Positions 35,856-44,068 of a stretch of 64,000 nucleotides of DNA are shown here, in pieces (position 1 is the stretch's first letter; every line of letters begins with the position of its first letter). Below the pieces are notes generated by a model that did no database searches, was not told the DNA's origin, and saw only the letters and a list, made by a program, of their open reading frames with translations. Source of the DNA: an uncultured Robinsoniella sp. (GTDB lineage Bacteria > Bacillota > Clostridia > Lachnospirales > Lachnospiraceae); assembly GCA_900540475.1 (NCBI GenBank), contig UQGG01000012.1:1-64000 (forward strand), read 5' to 3'. The position numbers were made by a program, and so were the translations under genes.

Positions 35856-37946
35856 TTATTCTTCATTTGTATTTACTTTACTTGCTCTGGCTTCAACTTC
35901 TTTTGCCTGAATATCAGATGGCGCCTGCTCATAACGTGCGAAATCATATGAGAAGTTACCGCTTCCGCCTGTCATAGAGCGAAGTGCTGTGGAATATCCA
36001 TAAAGTTCTGTCATAGGTATGTCGGCTTCTATTATCTGGTTTCCCTTTGAATCCGGGTTCATTCCAAGCACACGGCCGCGGCGTTTATTCATATCGCCCA
36101 TAACATCACCCGTATACTTATCCGGAACAGTTACTTTCAAAGATGCAATTGGTTCAAGAAGTACCGGGGACGCTTCCATAAATCCCTTCTTAAAAGCCTG
36201 CACTGCTGCAGTCTTAAATGCCATTTCAGAAGAGTCTACCGGATGATAAGAACCATCATAGAGCACTGCTTTCAAACCCACAACCGGATATGCTGCCAGA
36301 GGTCCTTTCTGCATAGAATCCTGAACGCCCTTTTCTACTGCCGGGAAGTAGTTCTTCGGTACGGCACCACCCACTACCATCTGCTCAAATACATAAGGCG
36401 TTTCCAGATCACCTGATGGTTCAAAACGCATCTTAACATGACCATACTGCCCGTGTCCGCCGGACTGTTTCTTATATTTCGATTCCACATCAGAACTCTT
36501 GCGGATGGTTTCTCTAAATGCAACCTTCGGCTTATCCAGATCAATTTCAATCTTATATTTACTCAATAACTTGCTCTGGATAATATCCAGATGCTGATCT
36601 CCCATACCATAGAGCAGCGACTGGCGGTTCTCTCCGTCATTAATTGCTTTCATGGTCAGGTCTTCATGCATCATCTTGGTCAGTGCCTGTGAGATCTTAT
36701 CTTCATCTCCTTTGTTCTTTGCCTTATATCTCTTATATGTATAAGGAATAGACAGATCCATCTTACCAAACTGGATTGGAGTCGTCTTCGTGGACAGGGT
36801 ATCACCGGTACGTGCATGGGACAGTTTCCCGATTGCTCCGATGTCTCCGGCATGTAATTCCGTAACTTCAACCGGCTTGCTTCCTTCAAATACATACAGC
36901 TTATTAATCTTCTCTTCCAAATCTTTATCATAGTTAAACAGCGTATCATCGTTCTTAATAACGCCGGAGCATACTTTTATCAAAGAATATTTTCCAATAA
37001 ACGGATCTACAATTGTCTTGAATATATATGCTGATTTTGCCTTGGCAAAATCATAATTCGCCTCAAAGATTTCATTGGTCTTCATATTAATTCCGGCAAA
37101 TGTTCTCTTGTCGGGACTTGGGAAATACTGTACAATGTCATCCAGAAGGTTTGCCACACCCTGTATATTCACAGGTGACCCCATAGATACCGGGACTATG
37201 GAACCATCGGATACATTTACGGTGAGAGCCGCCATAATTTCATGAACGGAGAATTCTTCGCCTCCAAAATACCGGTCCATAAATTCTTCGCTTGTCTCAG
37301 CTACAGCCTCCAGGAGAATTTCTCTGTATTTTTCAAGATACTCCAATGAATATTCCGGAGTCTCACAGTCTACCTTCTGTCCCTTCTCAACCCATTTCCT
37401 GCTGGCTTTCCGTACAACATTTACATATCCTACAAATTTTTCGTTTTCACGAATAGGAAGATGGATCGGCGCAATCTTCTTGCCGTACAAATCGGTCAGC
37501 TGCTCAACTACTTCACGATAGCTGGCATTATCCAGATCCATATTTGTTACGAAGAACATTCTGGGCAATTTATATTTCTCACAGAGATCCCATGCCTTCT
37601 GCGTTCCCACTTCCACGCCGCTTTTTCCGTTAATAACAATCACCGCTGCATCTGCTGCTGCAGCTGCCTCTTCCGCTTCACCTACAAAATCAAAGTATCC
37701 GGGGGTATCTAAAACATTCACTTTGACATCATTCCAAATAATCGGTACAACGGATGTGCTGATTGAGAATTTTCTTTTGATCTCTTCTTTATCAAAATCA
37801 CTTACGGTATTGCCTTCTGTTACGCTGCCTAATCTGCTGGTAATTCCTGATAAATAAGCCATTGCTTCCACTAAGCTGGTCTTACCTGCTCCACCATGCC
37901 CTAAGACAACTACGTTGCGAATCCTGTCTGATGTGTACACTTTCAT
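35856..37946 (-). CDS. Elongation factor G-like GTPase (EF-G paralogue)
   Basis: 696 residues, all five EF-G domains. The GTPase motifs differ from housekeeping EF-G: G1 is GHGGAGKTS (residues ~16-24, instead of AHIDAGKTT), G3 is DTPGYFDF, and G4 is TNMD (instead of NKMD). Domain IV contains GHGQYGHVKMRFEP and the C-terminal domain MTELYGYSTALRSMTGG. These features fit the EF-G-like paralogue found in many Clostridia, whose exact role (alternative translocase or ribosome recycling) is unsettled. The ATG at 37946 follows GGAGGAATTGAAT. The longer TTG-initiated frame contains that ribosome binding site. Confidence 0.9.
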   Translation of the reverse strand: MKVYTSDRIRNVVVLGHGGAGKTSLVEAMAYLSGITSRLGSVTEGNTVSDFDKEEIKRKFSISTSVVPIIWNDVKVNVLDTPGYFDFVGEAEEAAAAADAAVIVINGKSGVEVGTQKAWDLCEKYKLPRMFFVTNMDLDNASYREVVEQLTDLYGKKIAPIHLPIRENEKFVGYVNVVRKASRKWVEKGQKVDCETPEYSLEYLEKYREILLEAVAETSEEFMDRYFGGEEFSVHEIMAALTVNVSDGSIVPVSMGSPVNIQGVANLLDDIVQYFPSPDKRTFAGINMKTNEIFEANYDFAKAKSAYIFKTIVDPFIGKYSLIKVCSGVIKNDDTLFNYDKDLEEKINKLYVFEGSKPVEVTELHAGDIGAIGKLSHARTGDTLSTKTTPIQFGKMDLSIPYTYKRYKAKNKGDEDKISQALTKMMHEDLTMKAINDGENRQSLLYGMGDQHLDIIQSKLLSKYKIEIDLDKPKVAFRETIRKSSDVESKYKKQSGGHGQYGHVKMRFEPSGDLETPYVFEQMVVGGAVPKNYFPAVEKGVQDSMQKGPLAAYPVVGLKAVLYDGSYHPVDSSEMAFKTAAVQAFKKGFMEASPVLLEPIASLKVTVPDKYTGDVMGDMNKRRGRVLGMNPDSKGNQIIEADIPMTELYGYSTALRSMTGGSGNFSYDFARYEQAPSDIQAKEVEARASKVNTNEE

Positions 37947-38016
37947 ATTCAATTCCTCCAATACTAGTTATTTTGCGAATGACACTGCTGTCATCCCTTG
38001 TTTAGTCTATGGATAT

Positions 38017-38045
38017 ATTTTACTAAAATTGTCACAATATTTCAA
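38017..38045 (-). promoter_or_regulatory. Promoter of the EF-G-like gene
   Basis: On the minus strand TTGAAA (38040-38045), 17 nt, TAAAAT (38017-38022), about 70 nt upstream of the start. Confidence 0.6.
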
Positions 38046-38113
38046 GTATTTTATTCACTTTTAACAAATATTTTTTTAGCCCCTAAAATTCGCCGCGTTA
38101 AAGCGACAAAGTA

Positions 38114-38142
38114 TTGACAGAAATGCTTTTCAATAGTAGAAT
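38114..38142 (+). promoter_or_regulatory. Promoter of the aromatic amino acid operon
   Basis: TTGACA (38114-38119), 17 nt, TAGAAT (38137-38142). Transcription would begin about 25 nt before the DAHP synthase start, leaving no room for an attenuator or T-box leader. Confidence 0.75.
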
Positions 38143-38175
38143 AACAGGAGCTAAACATAGAAGGAGAATAAAATT

Positions 38176-39192
38176 ATGATTATTGTAATGAAACCTCACG
38201 CACCCCAGGAAAACATTGACCACGTGGTGCAGTTAATAAAATCCAAAGGATTGGAAACCCATTTGTCACAGGGCCAGGAAGTAACGATTATTGGTGTGGT
38301 TGGAGACAAAACCAAATTATCCAACCAGAATCTTGAGATCGCTCCGGGCGTTGATAAGATCGTACCGGTAACGGAATCTTACAAATTATCCAATAAAAAA
38401 TTCCATCCGGAACCCAGCGTAATTAAAGTAGGCAATACTGAAATCGGTCCGAATAATTTAACGATCATGGCGGGTCCCTGTGCAGTAGAATCAGAAGAAC
38501 AGCTTCTTTTAATCGCTCATGCTGTTAAAAAAGCAGGTGCAACCTTTGTCCGCGGCGGCGCATACAAGCCACGTACCTCCCCCTACTCATTCCAGGGACT
38601 GGAAGAAGAAGGACTCCGTTACATGCAGACTGCAAGAGAAGAAACGGGCCTTAGCACCATCTGTGAAGTAATCAGCGAAAAGGCCATAGAAGCTGCCGCT
38701 AAATATGTGGATATGATTCAGATCGGTGCCAGAAACATGCAGAACTTCCAACTGCTGAAAGAAGCAGGACGTTCCGGACTTCCGGTATTATTAAAGCGTG
38801 GTCTTGCTGCAACAATTGATGAATGGTTAAATGCTGCAGAGTACATTATTGCGGAAGGAAATCCAAATGTGGTTCTCTGCGAGAGAGGAATTCGAACCTT
38901 TGAAACGGCAACCAGAAATACACTGGATATCAGTGCTGTCCCTGTCATTAAATCCAAGTCCCATCTTCCGATTATCGTGGATCCAAGCCACGCCACCGGA
39001 GTAAGAGCTTATGTAGCACCCTTGGCTAAATGCGCAATTGCAGCCGGAGCAGACGGATTGATGATTGAAGTTCATAACAATCCGGCATGTGCACTTTCCG
39101 ACGGGCCGCAGTCACTGACTTTTGATCAGTTCGATAGGCTTTCTGAAGAGCTGATTCCATTTGCAACACTTGCAGAAAGGACTTTTAAATGA
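38176..39192 (+). CDS. aroF: 3-deoxy-7-phosphoheptulonate synthase (DAHP synthase, type I beta)
   Basis: 338 residues. It condenses phosphoenolpyruvate and erythrose 4-phosphate, entry step of the shikimate pathway. An N-terminal ferredoxin-like regulatory domain of ~70 residues (IIVMKPHAPQENIDHVVQLI), as in the Thermotoga enzyme, precedes the TIM-barrel (GPCAVESEEQ, RGGAYKPRTSPYSFQG, QIGARNMQNF, VDPSHATG). The N-terminal domain suggests feedback control by tyrosine or phenylalanine. Start ATG follows AGAAGGAGAATAAAATT. It overlaps tyrA by 4 nt (ATGA). Confidence 0.95.
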   Translation: MIIVMKPHAPQENIDHVVQLIKSKGLETHLSQGQEVTIIGVVGDKTKLSNQNLEIAPGVDKIVPVTESYKLSNKKFHPEPSVIKVGNTEIGPNNLTIMAGPCAVESEEQLLLIAHAVKKAGATFVRGGAYKPRTSPYSFQGLEEEGLRYMQTAREETGLSTICEVISEKAIEAAAKYVDMIQIGARNMQNFQLLKEAGRSGLPVLLKRGLAATIDEWLNAAEYIIAEGNPNVVLCERGIRTFETATRNTLDISAVPVIKSKSHLPIIVDPSHATGVRAYVAPLAKCAIAAGADGLMIEVHNNPACALSDGPQSLTFDQFDRLSEELIPFATLAERTFK

Positions 39193-40286
39193 ATGATGTA
39201 ACCGTTGGCTTTATCGGCCTGGGACTCATTGGCGGGTCGATTGCCAAAGCCATCCGCTATTTTTATCCGGAAACAAAAATAATTGCCCATACCAGAAGCC
39301 GGTCTACGATTGACTATGCTCTGTCGGAAGGCATTATTGATGCTGCATGCGAAGGTATTACACCGGAGTTTGGCAGCTGCGACTATATATTTTTATGCGC
39401 TCCGGTAGAATCCAATGCCGCTTATCTCAGTCAGTTAAAAAATTTAATAAAAAAAGATTGTATTCTGACTGATGCAGGCAGCACCAAGACCGATATCCAC
39501 GAGAAAGTCATTGCCCTTGGAATGGAGGATAACTTCATCGGCGGGCATCCCATGGCGGGCAGCGAAAAGACGGGGATTATAAATGCAAAGCGTCATTTAA
39601 TTGAAAACGCCTATTACATCCTTACCCCATCCGCCACTGTTCCGGCAGAAAAGGTACAACAGTATCAAAAATTTGTATCTGACTTAAAAGCAATACCCCT
39701 TGTATTAAATTATGAAGAACATGATTTTGCAACGGCTGCCATCAGCCACCTGCCCCATATCATCGCTTCCACTCTGGTGAATCTGGTAAAAGATTCCGAT
39801 ACCGGGAATGAAACCATGAAAACAATTGCAGCCGGCGGCTTTAAAGATATTACCAGGATTGCTTCTTCTTCTGCAGAAATGTGGGAGCAGATCTGTATGA
39901 CAAACAGCAGTAACATCCTGACCGTTCTAAACCGTTATATTGAAAATCTGAAGCAGGTAAAAACTGCTTTAACTGAAAAAGACAGCCAGGATATCTATCA
40001 GTTGTTTGACAGTTCCCGGGAGTACAGGGATTCCATCTCCGACTCTTCCAGCGGTCCTCTGAAAAAGGTACATATGCTTTACTGCGACATGGTAGACGAA
40101 GCCGGCGGGATCGCTGCTCTGGCAACCATTCTTGCAACCAACGGCATCAGCATTAAGAACATCGGTATCGTACACAACCGTGAATTCGAAGAAGCTGTTC
40201 TGCAGGTAGAGTTTTATGAAGAAAATGCATTAAAAAAGGCAGTAGATCTGTTAAGAAAATACCGCTATACGGTTTATGAACGGTAA
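39189..40286 (+). CDS. tyrA: Prephenate dehydrogenase with ACT domain
   Basis: 365 residues. NAD-dependent oxidative decarboxylation of prephenate to 4-hydroxyphenylpyruvate for tyrosine synthesis. The N-terminal Rossmann motif is GLGLIGGSIAKAI, with the catalytic-region segments FIGGHPMAGSEKTG and AAISHLPHIIAS. The C-terminal ~70 residues form an ACT-type domain (GIAALATILATNGISIKNIG) for tyrosine feedback. The start ATG overlaps the aroF stop, so the two are translationally coupled. Confidence 0.94.
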   Translation: MNDVTVGFIGLGLIGGSIAKAIRYFYPETKIIAHTRSRSTIDYALSEGIIDAACEGITPEFGSCDYIFLCAPVESNAAYLSQLKNLIKKDCILTDAGSTKTDIHEKVIALGMEDNFIGGHPMAGSEKTGIINAKRHLIENAYYILTPSATVPAEKVQQYQKFVSDLKAIPLVLNYEEHDFATAAISHLPHIIASTLVNLVKDSDTGNETMKTIAAGGFKDITRIASSSAEMWEQICMTNSSNILTVLNRYIENLKQVKTALTEKDSQDIYQLFDSSREYRDSISDSSSGPLKKVHMLYCDMVDEAGGIAALATILATNGISIKNIGIVHNREFEEAVLQVEFYEENALKKAVDLLRKYRYTVYER

Positions 40287-40368
40287 TCCTGCAATTGCTG
40301 AATGGTGATTTTACAGCATTTTACGTTTTACTTTACGGATGATTGTACATATGGAGGATTTTAATTTT

Positions 40369-41646
40369 ATGGAATTCACAAAAACAAAAGCGTTAAAAGG
40401 AGAAATTACAGTCCCCGGTGACAAGTCTATCTCACATCGTGCCGTTATGTTCGGTGCTCTGTCACTTGGAACTACAGAGGTACGAAATTTTTTACAGGGA
40501 GCTGACTGCCTTTCTACAATCAGCTGCTTTAAAAAGCTGGGCGTTGATATTGAAAACACCCCGGACTGCATCCGCATACACGGCAAAGGACTCCATGGTC
40601 TGACTGCTCCCACAGATATTCTGGATACCGGCAACAGCGGTACTACCACACGTATGATCTCAGGTATTCTGGCTGGCCAGTCTTTTGAAAGTATTCTAAA
40701 CGGCGATGAATCCATCCAGAAACGTCCCATGAAGCGCATCATCGATCCCTTATCCATGATGGGTGCCGAACTGGTCAGTATCCGGGAGAACGGCTGTGCT
40801 CCCCTTCGGATCATTGGAAGACCGCTGCATGGAATACACTATATCTCACCGGTTGCTTCCGCGCAGGTAAAGTCTGCTGTTCTGCTTGCGGGACTGTATG
40901 CAGATACACCTACCAGCGTTACGGAGCCATTTGTATCCCGGAACCACTCGGAAATTATGCTGAATTATTTCGGCGCTAATGTCACCCGCAAAGGAACAAC
41001 TGCTGAAATCCTTCCAAATCCAGTGCTAAAAGGACAACAGGTGTCCGTTCCCGGGGATATTTCTTCTGCTGCCTACTTTATTGCAGCCGGACTGATCGTG
41101 CCCGGTTCCGAGATCCTGATTAAAAATGTTGGAATAAATCCCACCAGAGACGGCATCCTGCATGTGTGCCGGGAAATGGGCGGTAATATTACACTGCTTA
41201 ATGAAAATTGTGATAATGGCGAACCTACGGCAGATATACTTGTGCGGCACAGTAACTTAAAAGGCATTACAGTGGGTGGTTCCATTATTCCTACGCTCAT
41301 TGATGAACTCCCGGTAGTTGCAGTTCTGGCTTGTTTTGCAGAAGGTACCACCGTCATTAAAGATGCCCAGGAACTAAAAGTGAAAGAATCCAACCGCATT
41401 GACGTAATGGTGAATAACCTCTCTTCCATGGGTGCCGATATCCAGGGGACGGATGACGGCATGGTTATTAACGGCGGAACTGCTCTACACGGCAGTACGA
41501 TTCAAAGCCATAAAGATCATCGGATTGCCATGTCATTTGCAATTGCGGCAATGGCAAGCGGCGGCACAACACAGATAGAAGATGCAGACTGTGTGAATAT
41601 CAGTTATCCTGGATTCTACCGGGATCTGGACGGACTAAAGTCATGA
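40369..41646 (+). CDS. aroA: 3-phosphoshikimate 1-carboxyvinyltransferase (EPSP synthase)
   Basis: 425 residues. Transfers enolpyruvyl from PEP to shikimate 3-phosphate. N-terminal KSISHR and the LDTGNSGTTTRMISG segment bind the substrates. VKSAVLLAGLYA, IDELPVVAVLACFAEG and SHKDHRIAMSFAIAA are conserved. The frame opens at 40339, but GGAGG inside those codons lies 11 nt before the ATG at 40369 (MEFTKTKALKG), which fits the family N terminus. The GNSGTTTR region has Thr-Thr, as in class II-like variants. It is separated from tyrA by about 80 nt. Confidence 0.94.
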   Translation: MEFTKTKALKGEITVPGDKSISHRAVMFGALSLGTTEVRNFLQGADCLSTISCFKKLGVDIENTPDCIRIHGKGLHGLTAPTDILDTGNSGTTTRMISGILAGQSFESILNGDESIQKRPMKRIIDPLSMMGAELVSIRENGCAPLRIIGRPLHGIHYISPVASAQVKSAVLLAGLYADTPTSVTEPFVSRNHSEIMLNYFGANVTRKGTTAEILPNPVLKGQQVSVPGDISSAAYFIAAGLIVPGSEILIKNVGINPTRDGILHVCREMGGNITLLNENCDNGEPTADILVRHSNLKGITVGGSIIPTLIDELPVVAVLACFAEGTTVIKDAQELKVKESNRIDVMVNNLSSMGADIQGTDDGMVINGGTALHGSTIQSHKDHRIAMSFAIAAMASGGTTQIEDADCVNISYPGFYRDLDGLKS

Positions 41647-41733
41647 GGCTCTGTTTGACAGCTTCATAAATAACTGAACAGATAACGAAGTAAATAACTG
41701 AATAAACAACTAAATAAACTGCTTTATATACAA

Positions 41734-41771
41734 AAAAGACGGTATCCCAACTATTTCAGATACCGTCTTTT
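41734..41771. terminator. Bidirectional intrinsic terminator
   Basis: AAAAGACGGTATC pairs with GATACCGTCTTTT (13 bp, 12-nt loop), with U runs both ways. It ends the aro operon and the convergent methyltransferase cluster. Confidence 0.9.
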
Positions 41772-41818
41772 CATATAAAATTCTCAGCAATCCCCTTTAG
41801 AGCGTGTCTGCACCTGTT

Positions 41819-42481
41819 CTATTTCAACCACAGATCCCGATACTCAATGATTGCATTGGGGGCAACTGTGAGAAATTGTCCCGCAGGCCAGGGTCCTTTT
41901 AATAACTTCACCAGATAATCTACAGATGCACTGAGCTGTTCCTGTTCCAGTTCCAGCGTATCTGCAATTTCTTTTGTTTCTTCCATCAGTTTCTCAATCG
42001 GATAGCATCCGGTATCCAGTATTCCCAGCCTTTTGTAATGCTTTAGGATTTCTCTGTAAAGGGACTTTGTTCTTCTTACCCCGTACTTCTTCTGAGCATA
42101 CTGATATTCCGCCCATATATTCTGTTCCCCGTTCAGCCACCCTTTGCTGAGAAAATAAGTTCCTTTTTGTCTTGCGATCTCCTCTCTTCGCTGAACAGAC
42201 CCAAGTAAAAGTGTTATACAGTCATCCACTCTCGGTATAATTACCTCAAAATTACCTGCTTTTAAGTTCTGCACGGAATTACCGCAAAACCCCATTGCCA
42301 CAAGCACTCTTTCGGAATCTGTAATTCCACGGAAGGTTTCCTGTAACCGCGCTCTTAATTTATCCGGAGTATTGTGAAGTCCAGACTCTATCCAGATGAT
42401 CGGATAGGATAATCCGGTTAATTGGAGGGCGGTTTCCAGTTCATCCTGCAGGGTTTTGCAACCTATGATAGTAGTTTTCAT
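41819..42481 (-). CDS. DUF1638 domain protein of corrinoid methyltransferase cluster
   Basis: 220 residues, cytoplasmic. It resembles DUF1638, a family found beside corrinoid methyltransferases (TTIIGCKTLQDELETALQLTG; VLVAMGFCGNSVQNLKAG; IPRVDDCITLLLGS). Conserved Cys/His/Asp positions hint at metal or small-ligand binding, but no function is established. The frame can extend to 42541 through a dispersed palindromic repeat. The ATG at 42481 (MKTTIIGCK) gives the family N terminus, although its GGAGG is 14 nt away, longer than usual. It is the last gene of the cluster. Confidence 0.75.
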   Translation of the reverse strand: MKTTIIGCKTLQDELETALQLTGLSYPIIWIESGLHNTPDKLRARLQETFRGITDSERVLVAMGFCGNSVQNLKAGNFEVIIPRVDDCITLLLGSVQRREEIARQKGTYFLSKGWLNGEQNIWAEYQYAQKKYGVRRTKSLYREILKHYKRLGILDTGCYPIEKLMEETKEIADTLELEQEQLSASVDYLVKLLKGPWPAGQFLTVAPNAIIEYRDLWLK

Positions 42482-42506
42482 ATTTTTACGAAACGCCTCC
42501 TTCTCC

Positions 42507-42546
42507 GGGGCGTGTTTAAAATTCATTTCTGCCATCTTCACGCCCC
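42507..42546. repeat. Dispersed palindromic repeat, copy 2
   Basis: GGGGCGTG ... CACGCCCC around TTCATTTCTGCCATCTT. Clearly related to 14563-14606. In the minus orientation it supplies spurious upstream codons to the DUF1638 frame. A 12-nt fragment (AGAGCGTGTCTG) at about 41799-41810 may be a remnant at the other end of the same gene. Confidence 0.7.
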
Positions 42547-42572
42547 ACTTTGCGGTATATTTGCCTCGAATG

Positions 42573-43382
42573 TTACTTGTCTTTCACTGGTCCAATTCTC
42601 CCTGCCCGGTATGCTTTGTTATATTTTCTGCAGAAACGATCCTGATTAAGCAGTGCTTCGGCTGCTAAAATCGTTGCGTAGGTATCCCGGTTTGTAGGAT
42701 CTACAATTGCAGAATCCATTCCCGCAGACAATGCCAGCGCAAGGAAATTCTGATTCACGATTTTCCGATAAGGCATCCCATAAGAAATATTGGATAATCC
42801 TGACGTTATTTTAACTGTTGGATATTTTGCTTTAATATTTCGGATCGCTTCCATAAAGTTCAGCATAGAGTCATTTACTGCTGAAAGTGCCAGCACTAAA
42901 GGATCAATATAAATTCGTTCCGGTCCGATGCCATATGCCGCCGCTTTTTCAATCAGTTCAAATGCGATCTCGGTTTTTCGCTTTGCATCTGCAGGTATTC
43001 CTTTATTATCACAGGTTAATGCCACTACTTCCCAATCATTATCCTTTAACAACGGGAAGATCACTTCACATTTATCCCCTTCTCCGGACACGGAATTGAT
43101 AATTCCATTCTTTTTAGCCAGAGGCATTACTTCTTTTAAGATCTGAGGATTGGGACTGTCAAGACAAAGTGGGGTATCTACCGTATCCTGTACGATATTC
43201 ATCAGCCAGGTCAGCTCTTCCAGTTCCTTCTCCGGAGCACCTCCTGCACACACATCCAGAAAATTGGCTCCGGCTTCCGTTTGGCGGATTGCCAGATTAC
43301 GAATATATTCTTCATCTCTGCCGGCTATCGCTTTAGCAGTCGATGGAATTGCACCATTGATTTTTTCTCCGATTATTATCAT
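42573..43382 (-). CDS. Methyltetrahydrofolate:corrinoid protein methyltransferase (pterin-binding)
   Basis: 269 residues, pterin-binding (DHPS-like) barrel of the AcsE/MtvA type. It moves the methyl group from the methylated corrinoid protein to tetrahydrofolate. Signature segments: IIIGEKINGAIPST, GANFLDVCAGG, PLCLDSPNP, NSVSGEGDK, IDPLVLALSAV, KITSGLSNISYG. The corrinoid protein gene ends 11 nt upstream. The frame can begin at 43415, but GGTGGTGG precedes the ATG at 43382, which starts the conserved domain. It feeds methyl groups into the Wood-Ljungdahl or one-carbon pool. Confidence 0.9.
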   Translation of the reverse strand: MIIIGEKINGAIPSTAKAIAGRDEEYIRNLAIRQTEAGANFLDVCAGGAPEKELEELTWLMNIVQDTVDTPLCLDSPNPQILKEVMPLAKKNGIINSVSGEGDKCEVIFPLLKDNDWEVVALTCDNKGIPADAKRKTEIAFELIEKAAAYGIGPERIYIDPLVLALSAVNDSMLNFMEAIRNIKAKYPTVKITSGLSNISYGMPYRKIVNQNFLALALSAGMDSAIVDPTNRDTYATILAAEALLNQDRFCRKYNKAYRAGRIGPVKDK

Positions 43383-43393
43383 ATGTCCACCAC

Positions 43394-44035
43394 CTATGCT
43401 GCACTGCCGGACCACTCACGGCAAGTTCTGATTGTATCTGCCGGATTGATAGCCCAGGCATCTGCGCCTACCAGTTCACAAACCTTTTCTGTAACCGGTG
43501 CACCACCGATTACGATCTTGACGTCTTCCCGCAACCCAGCTTCTTTAAATGCCTCGATCGTAGCTTTCATAGAGTCAATCGCAAGTGTCAGTACACCGCT
43601 CAGACCGATGATATGAATGCCATCTTCTTTTGCCTTTTTTACAATTTCTGCTGCCGGAACATCGATCCCCATATCCACAACATCAAAGCCGCTTGCTTCC
43701 AGCATGGCTTTTACAATATTTTTTCCAATGTCATGAAGGTCACCTTCCACGGTACACAAGATCATTTTACCCGCTTTTTCACTGGATTGTGATAAAAGTG
43801 CCGGACGAATAATATCCATAGCTTCCGTCATCAACTCCCCTGAGAAAATCAGATCCGATACAAAATATTCCTGGCTTGCAAAACGCTCGCCTACAATATT
43901 CATCCCTTCCTGACAAGCTTTCATCGCATCGCCGGCATCCGAACCGCCATCTTCCATTACTTTCTCCAGTATCTCTAATACCTCATCTTCCTCCAGATCT
44001 CCCATTGCATCCTTCAATCTTCCATAATCAGCCAT
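43394..44035 (-). CDS. Corrinoid-binding protein (MtaC/MtbC family)
   Basis: 213 residues. An N-terminal helical cap domain (~1-85, B12-binding-2 type) and a C-terminal Rossmann-like cobalamin domain with the base-off/His-on motif D-x-H-x-x-G: EGDLHDIGKN, His101 as the cobalt ligand. IGLSGVLTLAIDSMK and VIGGAPVTEKVCELVGAD complete the domain. It carries the methyl group between the UROD-type methyltransferase and the folate-dependent one. Start ATG follows AGGAGGATTTTAT. Confidence 0.94.
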   Translation of the reverse strand: MADYGRLKDAMGDLEEDEVLEILEKVMEDGGSDAGDAMKACQEGMNIVGERFASQEYFVSDLIFSGELMTEAMDIIRPALLSQSSEKAGKMILCTVEGDLHDIGKNIVKAMLEASGFDVVDMGIDVPAAEIVKKAKEDGIHIIGLSGVLTLAIDSMKATIEAFKEAGLREDVKIVIGGAPVTEKVCELVGADAWAINPADTIRTCREWSGSAA

Positions 44036-44068
44036 ATAAAATCCTCCTATCCACCCGCATGGTTTATA

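Noticed and set aside
37947..38175. T-box or attenuator leader before aroF
   Set aside because: The promoter places the transcription start only about 25 nt before the start codon.
42482..42541. Upstream 20-codon extension of the DUF1638 gene
   Set aside because: Those codons come from a dispersed palindromic repeat whose related copy between argJ and argB is not linked to such a gene.
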